From: Gammaproteobacteria bacterium
Lineage (GTDB): Bacteria > Pseudomonadota > Gammaproteobacteria > GRL18
Length of the DNA: 64,000 nt
Assembly (NCBI GenBank): GCA_016744375.1
Contig: JADGEM010000012.1
Location: 1 to 64,000 of the forward strand
Reading direction: 5' to 3'
This document shows positions 26,076 through 35,806 of this stretch, in pieces. Each line of letters opens with the position of its first letter. Positions within the stretch are counted from its first letter, which is position 1. The notes beneath the pieces were generated by a model. That model did not search any database. It saw only the letters and a program-made list of their open reading frames with translations, and was not told where the DNA came from. The translations under genes were made by a program, and so were the position numbers.

Positions 26076-27206
26076 TTACTCATTCTTATTAATCTTCTTG
26101 CAGGTTTCCTGCATCTGTTGCCATTGCCCACGTTTCTCATAAATGGCATCAATTGCCTTTTCCAATTGCCCAGCCTTTTTAAGTAATTTGTCTACCTCTT
26201 TAGGCAGTGCAATAAAACTGCCAGACAGGGCCTGTAGATTTGCGTTTAACGAATCAAGCCCTGGGATTGATAATAGTTTCGTTTTAAAATGCAAGGATTT
26301 TAGCATGGGTTTAAGAAAGGTATTCATTTCATTTTTAAGAATATCCTCCACGGGCTTAAATATACCGCTCAAGCCTGAGATAATTTGTTCAATAGAAAAC
26401 TTTGCATGAACCGTATGCCATCCACAGGGATAGGAAATACCCCACTTCTTACAGTACCTGAAGGCTTTCTCATAGGGTACGCTAATCATATGGGAGAGGG
26501 CAATCTTAAGGGGGTTTAATGGTACTGTAATGAGGTTCAGTTCGGAGATAATTTTATTGATGGGTTCAGAGATCTCCTCTAGGAGTTTCAGTCTTTTATC
26601 TATTCGCCCCACTTCTTTATTGATTCGATCAAGGCTATCATCAAGAAGTACCAACAGTTTGATAGCATTTTTAACCTGTGTATCAACTACCACTGAAGCC
26701 TGGATCATTTCATTATATTGCTTCTCCCTGGGATCCCCTGCCGAAATGTTGCTAATGCACTGCACGGTTTGATTGACTAAGGTATTAAACTTCGCTACTT
26801 TATCTCTCTTTACTTCCATTTCATAATCCAGCTCCTGGATTTTGACTTTTAGCGTAGTCACTGCCGTAAGTGCATCATTCGTCAGGATGTCGTAGTCAGA
26901 CAAAACAAGGTTGGCTTTATGGATCGGCATCTTTATCATATCAATCTCTTTTTTCAGTTCACACCCTCCTATGGTGATCTGCGGAATGATTATGATAGTG
27001 TCTAGTATTTCATCCAGGGTATTCAGGGATTCATCCAGGTTTTTCAGGTTTGCCACCAGCTTCTCCGGTATCTCCAGGTCTTGTTCCAGACTTTCCATAT
27101 CCAGAACGAATTGATCACCCCCAAGCTCCAGATTCAGGGTGGTTTTTTGCAGATCTTTTATATGTGATTCCAGATGTGCTACTGATTTTTCATTTTTCAT
27201 GCTCAT
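26076..27206 (-). CDS. Long coiled-coil protein, function unknown
   Basis: 376 residues, mainly helical heptads with no membrane helix, signal peptide or catalytic motif that I can identify. A segment with conserved-looking aromatic and cysteine residues (RYCKKWGISYPCGWH, about residues 244-258) interrupts the coils. The start is either of two ATGs at 27206 and 27200, and no strong ribosome site is seen. It lies on the same strand as the CAX gene and the TMEM175-like gene. Similar helical-bundle proteins often work as cytoplasmic scaffolds, but no function is assigned. Confidence 0.6.
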   Translation of the reverse strand: MSMKNEKSVAHLESHIKDLQKTTLNLELGGDQFVLDMESLEQDLEIPEKLVANLKNLDESLNTLDEILDTIIIIPQITIGGCELKKEIDMIKMPIHKANLVLSDYDILTNDALTAVTTLKVKIQELDYEMEVKRDKVAKFNTLVNQTVQCISNISAGDPREKQYNEMIQASVVVDTQVKNAIKLLVLLDDSLDRINKEVGRIDKRLKLLEEISEPINKIISELNLITVPLNPLKIALSHMISVPYEKAFRYCKKWGISYPCGWHTVHAKFSIEQIISGLSGIFKPVEDILKNEMNTFLKPMLKSLHFKTKLLSIPGLDSLNANLQALSGSFIALPKEVDKLLKKAGQLEKAIDAIYEKRGQWQQMQETCKKINKNE

Positions 27207-27319
27207 AATGATGTCAACTGCGTTTTCTAGGATAAAAAGAAAAAGACTTTCAAAAGCCCGGATTTACAGGTGTGTAACACACTGCTTTAGTCTGTGTGCA
27301 GAGAGTACAAACTTCAGCA

Positions 27320-27949
27320 TCAAGTTTTGCCATTACCCTTTACCTGATTGTACACAAATAAAGCCAAAGGCTCTATCAACCACACAGAAACGCCTTCCAA
27401 TGGGTGTTGCTTATATGCTAAAAATACAGCAACAGCTCCAATTACGGGAGTAACCGTAGTCAGATAGATAACACGGTTTTTTAAAATCATTATCTGCCCA
27501 CGTTCTCTGTGCAAATGCTCATTACGAATTCCATAGGCTGCCAGCGCGGCGACAAGCAACCCGTTCACCACCATTAGAACGGAAAAAATAAGAACGACAA
27601 TTGGAGTATTGGGATATTTTCCAACCAGGTTAGAGCCAAAGGGAATGAGTGAACATGCTGCCAGAAGAAAAAATGTAAGAATGATGGACCAGCGGTCACA
27701 CCCGGATATGTACACCCAGATTACGTGCTGCTCCTGCCAAATTCGGGCGATCATAAAGAAGCTGATGATCCAGGCAACAATCTCTGGAATCTGTTCTCTT
27801 AAGGCATCACGAAGAAGGAGTTCGGCACCATCCACCTGAACTTCGGGTAGCTTCAACTCAAGGACCAGCAGTGTAATGGCAATGGCGATAACGCCGTCAA
27901 AAAGAGCGGAAAGGCGCTCATTAGTATTAAGCAAAAATTTACTATTCAT
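27320..27949 (-). CDS. TMEM175/DUF1211-family potassium channel-like protein
   Basis: About 209 residues with six membrane helices. The N-terminal signature NERLSALFDGVIAIAITLLVLELKLP matches the pore-lining helix of bacterial TMEM175 channels (RxxxFxDxVxAIAxTLL), which conduct K+ as tetramers. I chose the ATG at 27949; a GTG at 27967 sits too close to the only AAGAGG ribosome site. It shares orientation with its two downstream neighbours but is separated by more than 100 bases. Confidence 0.8.
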   Translation of the reverse strand: MNSKFLLNTNERLSALFDGVIAIAITLLVLELKLPEVQVDGAELLLRDALREQIPEIVAWIISFFMIARIWQEQHVIWVYISGCDRWSIILTFFLLAACSLIPFGSNLVGKYPNTPIVVLIFSVLMVVNGLLVAALAAYGIRNEHLHRERGQIMILKNRVIYLTTVTPVIGAVAVFLAYKQHPLEGVSVWLIEPLALFVYNQVKGNGKT

Positions 27950-28386
27950 CTTATATCTTTTTTTCACCTCTTATTGCGAGATTCTATTTTTAATGAGATC
28001 ATTCAGGAAATATCTATGGAAAGAAAAACACGAGATATCCCCGTTATATTTGGAAATGCAGTCAGGTATAATTTTTCTCTTCGGTGTTTTTCTGCTCTGT
28101 CTATCAATGGTATACTCATAATCGGCTCGGCTCGTTTTGAAATCAATTGTTGTGGTGACTATATGCTCTCATATTTTCGACCAGGCTGCTTACCTTTTTG
28201 ATCGATTATCAGGAACAGTTATTTAGACTATAAATAGCTGCAGTCTATGTTCCTCCATGACAACAACTAAATATAAGCCAACGGTTTGCAATATGGTCTT
28301 CCGGGTATGTTAGTGTCTTAGGTGCCATCCAGGATCAAATTAAGCTCATGACCTGCTGTTTTTTTATTTAATCTGAAGACAAAAAA
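27950..28386. other. Divergent intergenic region
   Basis: Separates the minus-strand channel gene from the plus-strand TauE/SafE gene and probably holds both promoters. Short frames here lack ribosome sites or recognisable products. No hairpin or repeat was noted. Confidence 0.4.
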
Positions 28387-29136
28387 ATGTTAATAATACT
28401 TACATTGCTCATATTTATTTTAGCTTTTATATTTTCCATGCTGGGACTTGGTGGGGCGATGTTATATATTCCGGTATTTACATGGTTTGGCTTTGATCTC
28501 AAAGAGGTTGCCATTCCAACTGGACTCTTTCTTAATAGTATTACAGCCTTATCTGCCGCTATCTATTATTATCGTGCCAAAATGATCGATGTTAAAGGGG
28601 CAGCGCCCATGATCATCACAGCCATTATAGGAGCACCCATAGGTGCTCATTTTACTCATCTTCTTCCAACAGATATTCTGATAACATTATTTTCCATTGC
28701 TATGATCACTGCTGGTTCAAAAATGCTATACAGTGCTTCTGATAAGGAACCAACCAGCTTACTTGCCTTTAAAAAACGAGCAATCATCACAGGTACTGCC
28801 GGCTTATTCATTGGTTTTACTTCGGGATTATTAGGCACTGGCGGCGGTTTTCTATTTGTGCCTATGATGATAGCAGTCGGCTACCCGACCAAACACGCTG
28901 CTGCTACCTCAGCATTTATTGTACTGTTTTCCTCTTTTTCTGGTTTTTTAGGTCATGCGGCTCAAGGCCATTTTAATTGGCAAGTGCTGATTTTCTGTAC
29001 CATTGCTGTCATTATAGGTGCTCAAATCGGTGGTAAAGTGATGAAAGAGAAAATGAAAGCCCAACGGATAAAGCAAATATTTGGTGTTTTACTGATTTTT
29101 GTGGCTATTAAGTTCTCCTGGAATCTTTTCTTTTAA
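28387..29136 (+). CDS. TauE/SafE-family sulfite/anion permease
   Basis: 249 residues and eight predicted helices arranged as the two TauE repeats (FSMLGLGGAMLYIPVFTWFG and FTSGLLGTGGGFLFVPMMIA). The family exports or imports sulfite, sulfoacetate, taurine-derived or similar organosulfur anions. Together with the molybdoenzyme operon and the thiol-histidine genes this suggests sulfur metabolism, but the substrate cannot be read from sequence. It is transcribed alone and converges on the aminotransferase gene 41 bases away. Confidence 0.85.
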   Translation: MLIILTLLIFILAFIFSMLGLGGAMLYIPVFTWFGFDLKEVAIPTGLFLNSITALSAAIYYYRAKMIDVKGAAPMIITAIIGAPIGAHFTHLLPTDILITLFSIAMITAGSKMLYSASDKEPTSLLAFKKRAIITGTAGLFIGFTSGLLGTGGGFLFVPMMIAVGYPTKHAAATSAFIVLFSSFSGFLGHAAQGHFNWQVLIFCTIAVIIGAQIGGKVMKEKMKAQRIKQIFGVLLIFVAIKFSWNLFF

Positions 29137-29177
29137 TTCATTCTAAGCAGAACTTTAAAATAGCCTTTTCCTCAACG

Positions 29178-30386
29178 TCATTTTACAATTTCACGTATGG
29201 CTTCCGCAAGCTGATCCAGTTCTTCTTCGGTATTGTAAAAGCCAGTCGAAATCCTGGCAGGAGCAGGTAACTGGTGCTCTGGCTCAGGGCGGATCATAAA
29301 ATTCCGCTTATTGAGAGCGCTGCACAGATTAGACGGACTCCAACCCTCGGCAAGAAATTCGATCATACCAGCCTCTTTGCCCTGTGGTGTAATGATCTGA
29401 ATCCCTGGTATATCGCTGATCAGGGATTGCATATGACGGGCCAGATCTTGAATTCGAGTGAATATCCACTCCATCCCTACATGATCCAGTAGATACTCCA
29501 AAGATTTCTGAAAGCCTAACAAAGTGGGCATGTACATGGCTGTGGCCAGTTGGTAGCGGGCGGCAAAGGGGGCCGGGATAACATAAGGGGATAGTATATC
29601 AAGGTCTGAACGTCGGTTGACTGAGGCGGGACTGATAAAAGTAGGGTCTACTTCTGGTATCCTTTCTTTGGCAATATACAATACGCCAATCCCTTCAGGG
29701 CCACAAAGCCATTTGCGTCCGGCCATAGCGTAGAAGTCAACACCCAGTTCGTGCATATTAACCGGGATTGCACCCACAGCCTGTGCACCATCCGCCAAAA
29801 CATACACATTATGAGCATGGCAGATCTCGATGAGCTTTTTGAGGGGGAAAGTAATACCGGTTGAAGTTGACACATGGGATACAACAAATAACCGGGTTCG
29901 GGGCGTGATCATCCTTTCTACTGCAGATACGAACTCTTCCTCGTCATATTCTTCACCGTATTTAACATTGACGTATTTCACAACGATGCCATAACGAGAT
30001 TTGATTAAAGCCAGAGGCGCCAGAGCGGCAACGTGTTCCAGGCTGGTTGTAACCACCTCATCACCAGGTTGCATACGGAGTCCCCACAGGACTATATTCA
30101 AGGCCTCTGTGGTGCTATGGGTCAGAGCAATTTCATCATAGGATGCGCCGATAATACGGGCCAGAAGATTTCTAGTGGTATCCATTTCAGCATAAAGCTC
30201 TTCGATAAACGGTAAATATCTACCCTGTAAAAATTCTTTCTCCGCTTCTGCCTTCATGGCGTCAGCCGCCATCTTTGGCAGCGGTCCATTGGTTCCCGTA
30301 TTCAGGTAGTGAACAGCAGTTGTTGCTGGCATTTGTTCGCGTATTGTTTTTAGCTTTTCTTTATCTTCATTCAACTTAGTCATCAT
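29178..30386 (-). CDS. Class V PLP-dependent aminotransferase, EgtE-like
   Basis: 402 residues from the ATG at 30386, preceded by AAGGAAAG; the in-frame extension to 30446 lacks a site. PLP-fold landmarks are visible: the substrate-side NTGTNGPLP start, TSLEHVAALAPL, ADGAQAVGAIPVN with the cofactor-binding Asp, and the Schiff-base Lys in AGRKWLCGPEG. Such enzymes include the C-S lyase EgtE, which finishes ergothioneine, as well as cysteine desulfurases and isopenicillin-N-epimerase-like proteins. The neighbourhood (a second such enzyme, two EgtB) favours EgtE. CCAAACT-CA-AGTTTGG (30428-30443) just upstream is a small palindrome that may be an operator. Confidence 0.7.
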   Translation of the reverse strand: MMTKLNEDKEKLKTIREQMPATTAVHYLNTGTNGPLPKMAADAMKAEAEKEFLQGRYLPFIEELYAEMDTTRNLLARIIGASYDEIALTHSTTEALNIVLWGLRMQPGDEVVTTSLEHVAALAPLALIKSRYGIVVKYVNVKYGEEYDEEEFVSAVERMITPRTRLFVVSHVSTSTGITFPLKKLIEICHAHNVYVLADGAQAVGAIPVNMHELGVDFYAMAGRKWLCGPEGIGVLYIAKERIPEVDPTFISPASVNRRSDLDILSPYVIPAPFAARYQLATAMYMPTLLGFQKSLEYLLDHVGMEWIFTRIQDLARHMQSLISDIPGIQIITPQGKEAGMIEFLAEGWSPSNLCSALNKRNFMIRPEPEHQLPAPARISTGFYNTEEELDQLAEAIREIVK

Positions 30387-30670
30387 TATTCTTTCCTTCA
30401 AACTATGAAAACGGATTCGTTTAGCTCCCAAACTCAAGTTTGGCAACGAGAATATGGAAAAGTATAGGCCAAATTAAAAATATTAGTTATTTTAGAACTT
30501 TAATCAGTATAAACTGAATACTCGATCCTCATCTAATTATCCGATAGGATTGTCATGCCGCGTGTCCGCACAATCATGTGATATGACCTTAACAGAGAAA
30601 TACTGGCGCGATCACATCTTTTATATACCGAACAGAAATTAGAATTTTAAGCTAACTGGCTGGAGCTTTT

Positions 30671-32032
30671 ATGAAAAATGCTAAAAAAAATCGACCTGAA
30701 CTTTTAAAGGGTCAAAGTGATTTTACTCAACTTCCCAAAGAGTTTATCTACATGAATAATGGCACGGAAGGTTCAATGCCTGGTAGTGTTATCAAAGCGC
30801 TACATAAAACTTTAAAAAAGTGGGCAAATAACCCAACCGATGCTTATGAAACTGATCCAGTGCTGGGTAAACGGCAGAAAAAAAACCGCGAGGCAATGGC
30901 CCAATTTCTGGGAGTTCAGCTTAATAATATATGTCAGACGGACAACACGACCATGGGTTTGAATATGGTTATTATGGGTCTGGACTTCAAACCGGAAGAT
31001 ACGCTGGTTATAACCGATCATGAGCATCCATCTATCACTTCACCAATGTGGATTTTAAAGGAAAAACTCGGGCTCCAGGTTGAGGTTCGTGACTTTCCTC
31101 AGCCCATAGAACTCAGTAAGATGAATGCTGAGCAACTGATCAATCATTTATTTCCCAACATCCCCTCACTGCAAAATGCAAAAGCCCTGTGTATTTCTCA
31201 TACCTACAATACAACCGGGATTCGTCTGCCCCTTGATAAAATAAAACAGAGAGCCGATGAGCTTAATATTCGCTACCTGATCGTGGATGGTGCTCAGGGC
31301 ATGGGTATGGTTGATTTTAACAAGCCGGAAAACCGGGTGGATAACTGTGATTTTTATGCCGCACCCACCCATAAATGGATGAATGGTCCACCGGGAACTG
31401 GTGTGCTTTATATAAAGGATGAATACATTCGTCCTCCAGAGTTTTATCCTCCGCTGAGCCAGAAAATGGCTGCTTACATGAGTGAAGACGATATCCAGTC
31501 ACATCTTCCCATGGCTGAAGCACTTACGGTAAGGGGTTGCAGTATTATTCCTGCGTATGTAGCTATTACTAAATTGTTAAAGTTCTTTAAAAAAATAGGG
31601 GGGCAGGCAAAAGTAGAGCAGCATATATTGGGTTTATCCAGCATTGTGAGGGATTTCATTGCTGAAAAATCTCCAGCTGGTCTGATTTCAGCAACTGCCC
31701 CTGAACTGCAATCTGGCCTGGTTTCTTTTTACCCTTTTAACTGGAAACAGCCGCAAACTTGCTTTAAAGATAAAGATACCGTGATTGGGGTAGTTGATAA
31801 ATTACTCGAAAAAGGAGTGCAGGTGCGCTATGTACCTTTTCCTACCGTAGACTTTTCGGATCAATGTAAACTTCAGTGCCATGAACCAGATTCGGCCAGG
31901 GATTGTTCAGGTGAGCCGATAGAGCAAACTTTCGCGATCAGGGTTTCTACTGGTTATTTTAATACGCTCTCAGATGTTAAAATATTTAAAAAAACCCTGA
32001 AAAAGGTATTAATAGATCTTGGTGAACAGTAA
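30671..32032 (+). CDS. Second class V PLP-dependent enzyme, EgtE-like
   Basis: 453 residues; GGAG precedes the ATG. It opens with YMNNGTEGSMPGSVI, keeps the cofactor Asp in VDGAQGMGMVDF, and has the Schiff-base Lys in APTHKWMNGPPG. It is clearly different from the enzyme at 29178-30386, with a longer C-terminal part containing a cysteine-bearing insert (CKLQCHEPDSARDCSGEP). It is divergently transcribed from that gene and lies directly upstream of EgtB-1. A second sulfoxide lyase, or a lyase or desulfurase feeding sulfur, is the leading interpretation. Which of the two acts as EgtE cannot be told from sequence. Confidence 0.7.
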   Translation: MKNAKKNRPELLKGQSDFTQLPKEFIYMNNGTEGSMPGSVIKALHKTLKKWANNPTDAYETDPVLGKRQKKNREAMAQFLGVQLNNICQTDNTTMGLNMVIMGLDFKPEDTLVITDHEHPSITSPMWILKEKLGLQVEVRDFPQPIELSKMNAEQLINHLFPNIPSLQNAKALCISHTYNTTGIRLPLDKIKQRADELNIRYLIVDGAQGMGMVDFNKPENRVDNCDFYAAPTHKWMNGPPGTGVLYIKDEYIRPPEFYPPLSQKMAAYMSEDDIQSHLPMAEALTVRGCSIIPAYVAITKLLKFFKKIGGQAKVEQHILGLSSIVRDFIAEKSPAGLISATAPELQSGLVSFYPFNWKQPQTCFKDKDTVIGVVDKLLEKGVQVRYVPFPTVDFSDQCKLQCHEPDSARDCSGEPIEQTFAIRVSTGYFNTLSDVKIFKKTLKKVLIDLGEQ

Positions 32033-32114
32033 TGTAAAACAGTTCATAAAGTTACCCATACGATAAAAAACCAGCCTATAAGGAAACTCTTTTTTGATAC
32101 TGATGTATCATCTG

Positions 32115-32169
32115 GACTACGAAGTATCAATATTAATTGCATCCTTTTCACTAGTTAATCGTCTTCTTA
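32115..32169 (+). repeat. 55-base element upstream of egtB-1
   Basis: This element recurs in inverted orientation at 35121-35175 with 52 of 55 bases identical. Because the two egtB genes face each other, each copy points in the same direction towards the egtB it precedes. Here it ends 145 bases before the start codon. A shared promoter or operator is likely. Confidence 0.75.
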
Positions 32170-32314
32170 AATGTAGTGTTAGGGGTAGTTTTTTTTGAAA
32201 TGGTTATATGAGGTGGTATTATATGAGATACAACTATATGAGGTATGGTTATTTGCTTGAGGTTAGATTTTCTTCTTCCTGCCTAACATCACATAATAAT
32301 CATGGAGATGTGGT

Positions 32315-33631
32315 ATGAAACAATTAATAGACAAGCATTTCATTCTTCCAAAATCTGATTTGATTGAACAAGTCAAAGAGACACGAAACCGAACCTTGTC
32401 TCTTATAGAAGATTTAAGTGATGACCAATTGAATGTCCCTATAATGGAAATTGTTAATCCATTTCGCTGGGAATTGGGGCATATTGCTTTTTTTTATGAT
32501 GCTTTTATTTGCCAGACCCTTGATGGAATTCCACCTCTGATGGATGATGGGAATGACTTATTTAATTCCTTTGAAGTTGATCATTCTGACCGATGGGGTC
32601 TGGAACTTCCAAATCGTGATGGAATTTTGGATTATATGTCGAAGGTTTTTAATAAAACAATCGACAGACTTGATTCGCATACTCCATCTTCTCAAGAAAC
32701 TTATCTTTACTTACTGGCTATTTCACATGAAGACATGCATGCGGAAGCCTTCACCTATATGCGCCAAACTTTAGGCTACCCTAAACCAATTCATGAGCAC
32801 TCAAAGGCTTCACCATCAGGTGATCTTCCAGGTGATGTTGAAATTCCTGGAGGAACCTTTATGTTGGGTGCAAAACCTGGTGATTCTTTTGTCTTTGACA
32901 ATGAAAAATGGGCTCATCCTGTTGCAGTTGCGCCTTTTAAAATTGCACGTGCACCAGTGACCAATTCACAATTCAAAGAATTTACTGAAGATAAAGGATA
33001 TTTAAGAAAAGAATTTTGGAGTACCCAGGGTTGGATCTGGCGTACTAAAAAGGGTGTTGAATCGCCAATCTATTGGTCAAAAGGTCAGAATAACTGGTTG
33101 TGTCGAAGTTTTGATACTTACGTTGACCTCGAACCGAACTATCCTGTTTCTCATGTTACATGGTATGAGGCTGAAGCGTATTGTAATTGGGCTAATCGCA
33201 GGCTTCCAACAGAAGCAGAGTGGGATTTGGCTGCTTCGGGAGAACCTGCGGGTGATGGCAAAGGAATCTCTGAGGTTAAACGAAAATATCCCTGGGGCGA
33301 TCGAAGCAATGATGGAAATTATGCAAATCTTGACTCTGCATTAATGGGATGCGTTGACGTTGCCGCGTTTCCAGAAGGTGATAGTGCCTTTGGGTGTCGG
33401 CAGATGCTTGGCAATGTTTGGGAGTGGACTGCCGATCCTTTTTATCCGTTACCAGGTTTTGTCATTGATTTTCCCTATAAAGAATATTCGGCTCCCTGGT
33501 TTGGCTATCGCAAAGTACTTAAAGGTGGTGCCTGGGCGACCCGAACAAGGCTGGCAACTAATAAATACAGAAATTACTTCCAACCTTATCGTAATGACAT
33601 CATTTCAGGATTCAGAACTTGTCCAAAATAA
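32315..33631 (+). CDS. egtB: EgtB-type iron-dependent sulfoxide synthase (copy 1)
   Basis: 438 residues with a DinB-like helical N-terminal domain and a formylglycine-generating-enzyme-like (FGE-sulfatase) C-terminal domain. The three iron-binding histidines are H56 (ELGHIAFF) and H138/H142 in HEDMHAE, spaced as in characterised EgtB. The C-terminal domain ends with GGAWATRTRLATNKYRNYF and SGFRTCPK. The enzyme joins a cysteine sulfur to trimethylhistidine (hercynine) using O2. No EgtA or EgtC is present in the window, so free cysteine is the likelier sulfur donor. It faces a second EgtB with a 78-base gap, and the two are about one-third identical by eye. Confidence 0.85.
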   Translation: MKQLIDKHFILPKSDLIEQVKETRNRTLSLIEDLSDDQLNVPIMEIVNPFRWELGHIAFFYDAFICQTLDGIPPLMDDGNDLFNSFEVDHSDRWGLELPNRDGILDYMSKVFNKTIDRLDSHTPSSQETYLYLLAISHEDMHAEAFTYMRQTLGYPKPIHEHSKASPSGDLPGDVEIPGGTFMLGAKPGDSFVFDNEKWAHPVAVAPFKIARAPVTNSQFKEFTEDKGYLRKEFWSTQGWIWRTKKGVESPIYWSKGQNNWLCRSFDTYVDLEPNYPVSHVTWYEAEAYCNWANRRLPTEAEWDLAASGEPAGDGKGISEVKRKYPWGDRSNDGNYANLDSALMGCVDVAAFPEGDSAFGCRQMLGNVWEWTADPFYPLPGFVIDFPYKEYSAPWFGYRKVLKGGAWATRTRLATNKYRNYFQPYRNDIISGFRTCPK

Positions 33632-33665
33632 GATCGAGCCTGTAATGTTACTTTGTAACGGAAAA

Positions 33666-33684
33666 GGCGCCTGGTAAAGGCGCC
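33666..33684. terminator. Hairpin between the convergent egtB genes
   Basis: GGCGCC (33666-33671) and GGCGCC (33679-33684) pair around a 7-base loop, with AAAA before the stem and an AT-rich stretch after it. The position between two convergent stop codons fits a bidirectional terminator. Confidence 0.6.
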
Positions 33685-33709
33685 AATATTTACCTGGGTT
33701 CCGAACTGA

Positions 33710-35047
33710 CTATTTTGCGCAGGTGCGGAATCCCACAAAAACATCGGTTCGATTGGGGAGGTATGCCTGGCGGTAGGTTCCACGAGTCAGAATAGAGGAT
33801 GTTGCGCAGGATCCTCCTTTGGTGACCTTGTGATAGCCAAACTGCAGGGTTGACATAAAGGGGTACATATCAATCTTGAAACCGTCATAGGGCAGGTATT
33901 GACTGGATGTCCATTCCCAGGCCGTTCCAAGCATTTGTCGGCAACCAAAGACACTTTCTCCATCCGCATAAGCTGTTACCGGAACATGGGCTACATAGGT
34001 TCCATCCAGATCCGCTTTGCCAGCATCCATTGTATTACCCCAGGGGAGCTTCTTGAAGACCTGTCCTTTCTTGTTTCCCAGAGCAGCTACTTCCCACTCA
34101 TATTCTGTCGGCAGTCTGCGGTCCGCCCAGTTACAAAAGGCCTCAGCTTCAAAGAAGCTCACATGCATCACGGGGTAGTCTGGATTTATTGGTTGCCACT
34201 GATCGAAGTAACGCTCCAGCCACTGTCCGTTTTCCTGCTTCCAGTAAACAGGGTGTTGGGGATGTAACATCTGTTTTTCAGGAGGGATGCCAAAGTTATG
34301 TTCTTTGTTCAGCCATTTTTTGCCGCCCCAGCTCCATAGTTCTTCTTTTTCATAGCCGCCATCTTTGATGAATTCAAGGAATTCCCGGTTAGAAACCAGC
34401 GTTTTTGAAATTTTAAAGCTGTCCAGTTCTGCTTCAAACCTGGGTTTTTCATTATCAAAGGCAAAGTCATCCGTTGCAAAGTTCTCAGAATCTGCCGGCA
34501 TTCCAATTAGATAATGTCCTGCTGGAATTTCTGCATCGCCTAAAGATGGCTGATCGGTGCCCACTGGGGTACTTTCATTTTCTCCAGGATTGAAATCCAT
34601 CTTCTTATAACCATAGGTCTGGCGTGACCAGATCAAAGATTCGACATGCATGTTTTGATGGAAAATTGCATATTTGTACAAATACAAATCTTGCTGTGAG
34701 AGTTCATTGTCTTCGATACGGGCTAGAATTGTTTTATAGGTCGTATTGATGTACTCCAGAGTACTTTCTTTTGAAGGGATTACACCGGGGTTCCAGCGGT
34801 CTTCATGATCGATATTAAAAGAATCCCATACAGGATTCATTGATGGATCATACATGTCTGCATTATCAAGAGCGTTGAGAATGAATAGCTCAAAGAAAAA
34901 TGCGGAATGGCCTATTTCCCAAAGGGGGGGATTGGCTCCTTTGTGATAGGGGATGGTTAATTCGTCATCACTTAAAGTGTTGGTTAAATCTACAATTTTT
35001 TGCTGAGAGTTTTTTAACTCAAGAATCAAACTCTGTTTGTCATTCAT
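33710..35047 (-). CDS. egtB: EgtB-type iron-dependent sulfoxide synthase (copy 2)
   Basis: 445 residues with the same two-domain plan as the facing gene. Iron ligands are H47 (WEIGHSAFFF) and H130/H134 in HQNMHVE. The C-terminal end differs (GGSCATSSILTRGTYRQAY, FVGFRTCAK), and the sulfur-substrate pocket is therefore probably different. GAGG precedes the ATG. An upstream 55-base element matches the one before copy 1, and an ECF sigma gene lies 211 bases upstream on the same strand. One of the two copies may work on another substrate (another histidine derivative, or selenium as in SenA-type enzymes), but there is no SenB or SenC here to support selenoneine. Confidence 0.83.
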   Translation of the reverse strand: MNDKQSLILELKNSQQKIVDLTNTLSDDELTIPYHKGANPPLWEIGHSAFFFELFILNALDNADMYDPSMNPVWDSFNIDHEDRWNPGVIPSKESTLEYINTTYKTILARIEDNELSQQDLYLYKYAIFHQNMHVESLIWSRQTYGYKKMDFNPGENESTPVGTDQPSLGDAEIPAGHYLIGMPADSENFATDDFAFDNEKPRFEAELDSFKISKTLVSNREFLEFIKDGGYEKEELWSWGGKKWLNKEHNFGIPPEKQMLHPQHPVYWKQENGQWLERYFDQWQPINPDYPVMHVSFFEAEAFCNWADRRLPTEYEWEVAALGNKKGQVFKKLPWGNTMDAGKADLDGTYVAHVPVTAYADGESVFGCRQMLGTAWEWTSSQYLPYDGFKIDMYPFMSTLQFGYHKVTKGGSCATSSILTRGTYRQAYLPNRTDVFVGFRTCAK

Positions 35048-35120
35048 TTTATTGGCCTCATTTTTAGTGATTTTAAATAGTGAGCAATTAGAGCAGTGTC
35101 CTTTACTCGTTACACTATAA

Positions 35121-35175
35121 TAAGAAGACGATTAATTAGCGAAAAGGATGCAATTAATATCGATACTTCGTAGTC
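35121..35175 (-). repeat. 55-base element upstream of egtB-2
   Basis: Inverted copy of 32115-32169 (3 mismatches). It ends 73 bases before the egtB-2 start codon and lies between the ECF sigma gene and egtB-2. It contains blocks such as ATTAATTGCATCC and CGATACTTCGTAG; I cannot assign -35 and -10 boxes with confidence. Confidence 0.75.
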
Positions 35176-35257
35176 TAGACCAAGTGATACTTATAATCCC
35201 AAAGTATGTGACTTCCTCGTTTATAATTTTTATACAACTAATGATATCATCCACTGC

Positions 35258-35806
35258 CTAAAGGTGTGGGTTTACTGATCTTCTATCAGGGACTTTAAAG
35301 CAACATACTGTACCCTGCTCATTGAATGCCACCTGGCAACTGCTCTGGAGTCGGGTTTTTAGCTTCTTTCGGGCGCGTTGAATGCGAGATTTTGCACCAG
35401 AAACGGTCATGTTTTTTAAACTAGCGTATTCTGTCTGGTGCAGACCTTCCAGATCACATAGTTTGATAATTTCCTGATCCTCTGTAGACAGGTTTGTTAA
35501 TACGAATGGCAGGCACTTTGACAGATTTGCCACTGGTGCAGATTTATCGTTCTGTACCGAGTGTTGATCAGATACTTTAACATGATTTTTACAGGTGCGC
35601 TGGAAATCAATTAGACGGTTTTTGGCCACTCGAAATAACCAGGCTTTAGTATTTTTTAACTGACAGAATGTCTTGCGGTTAGCCAGCGCCTTGACGAACA
35701 CATCCTGTAATAAATCGTCGGTGCAATGAACATCTCTAAGACGTCCCCGGAGAAAGCTCCTGAGTTCATCTTCGTGATTATTCCAGGCCTGGATGATGCA
35801 TTTCAT
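35258..35806 (-). CDS. ECF-type RNA polymerase sigma factor
   Basis: 182 residues with sigma region 2 (DDLLQDVFVKALAN, AWLFRVAKNRLIDFQR) and region 4 (LSTEDQEIIKLCDLEGLHQT, SGAKSRIQRARKKLKTRL). The C-terminal extension carries two cysteines (GTVCCFKVP), as in SigZ-like or anti-sigma-free ECFs. AGGAT precedes the ATG. No anti-sigma gene is adjacent. The duplicated 55-base elements before both egtB genes are candidate target promoters, which is inference from position only. Confidence 0.88.
   Translation of the reverse strand: MKCIIQAWNNHEDELRSFLRGRLRDVHCTDDLLQDVFVKALANRKTFCQLKNTKAWLFRVAKNRLIDFQRTCKNHVKVSDQHSVQNDKSAPVANLSKCLPFVLTNLSTEDQEIIKLCDLEGLHQTEYASLKNMTVSGAKSRIQRARKKLKTRLQSSCQVAFNEQGTVCCFKVPDRRSVNPHL

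Noticed and set aside
33710-35047. Selenoneine synthase SenA
   Set aside because: No SenB or SenC gene is present and the iron-site spacing fits EgtB equally well.
32115-35175. Composite transposon with 55-base terminal inverted repeats carrying the egtB pair
   Set aside because: No transposase, no target duplication, and the repeats sit at matching places upstream of each gene, so shared regulation fits better.
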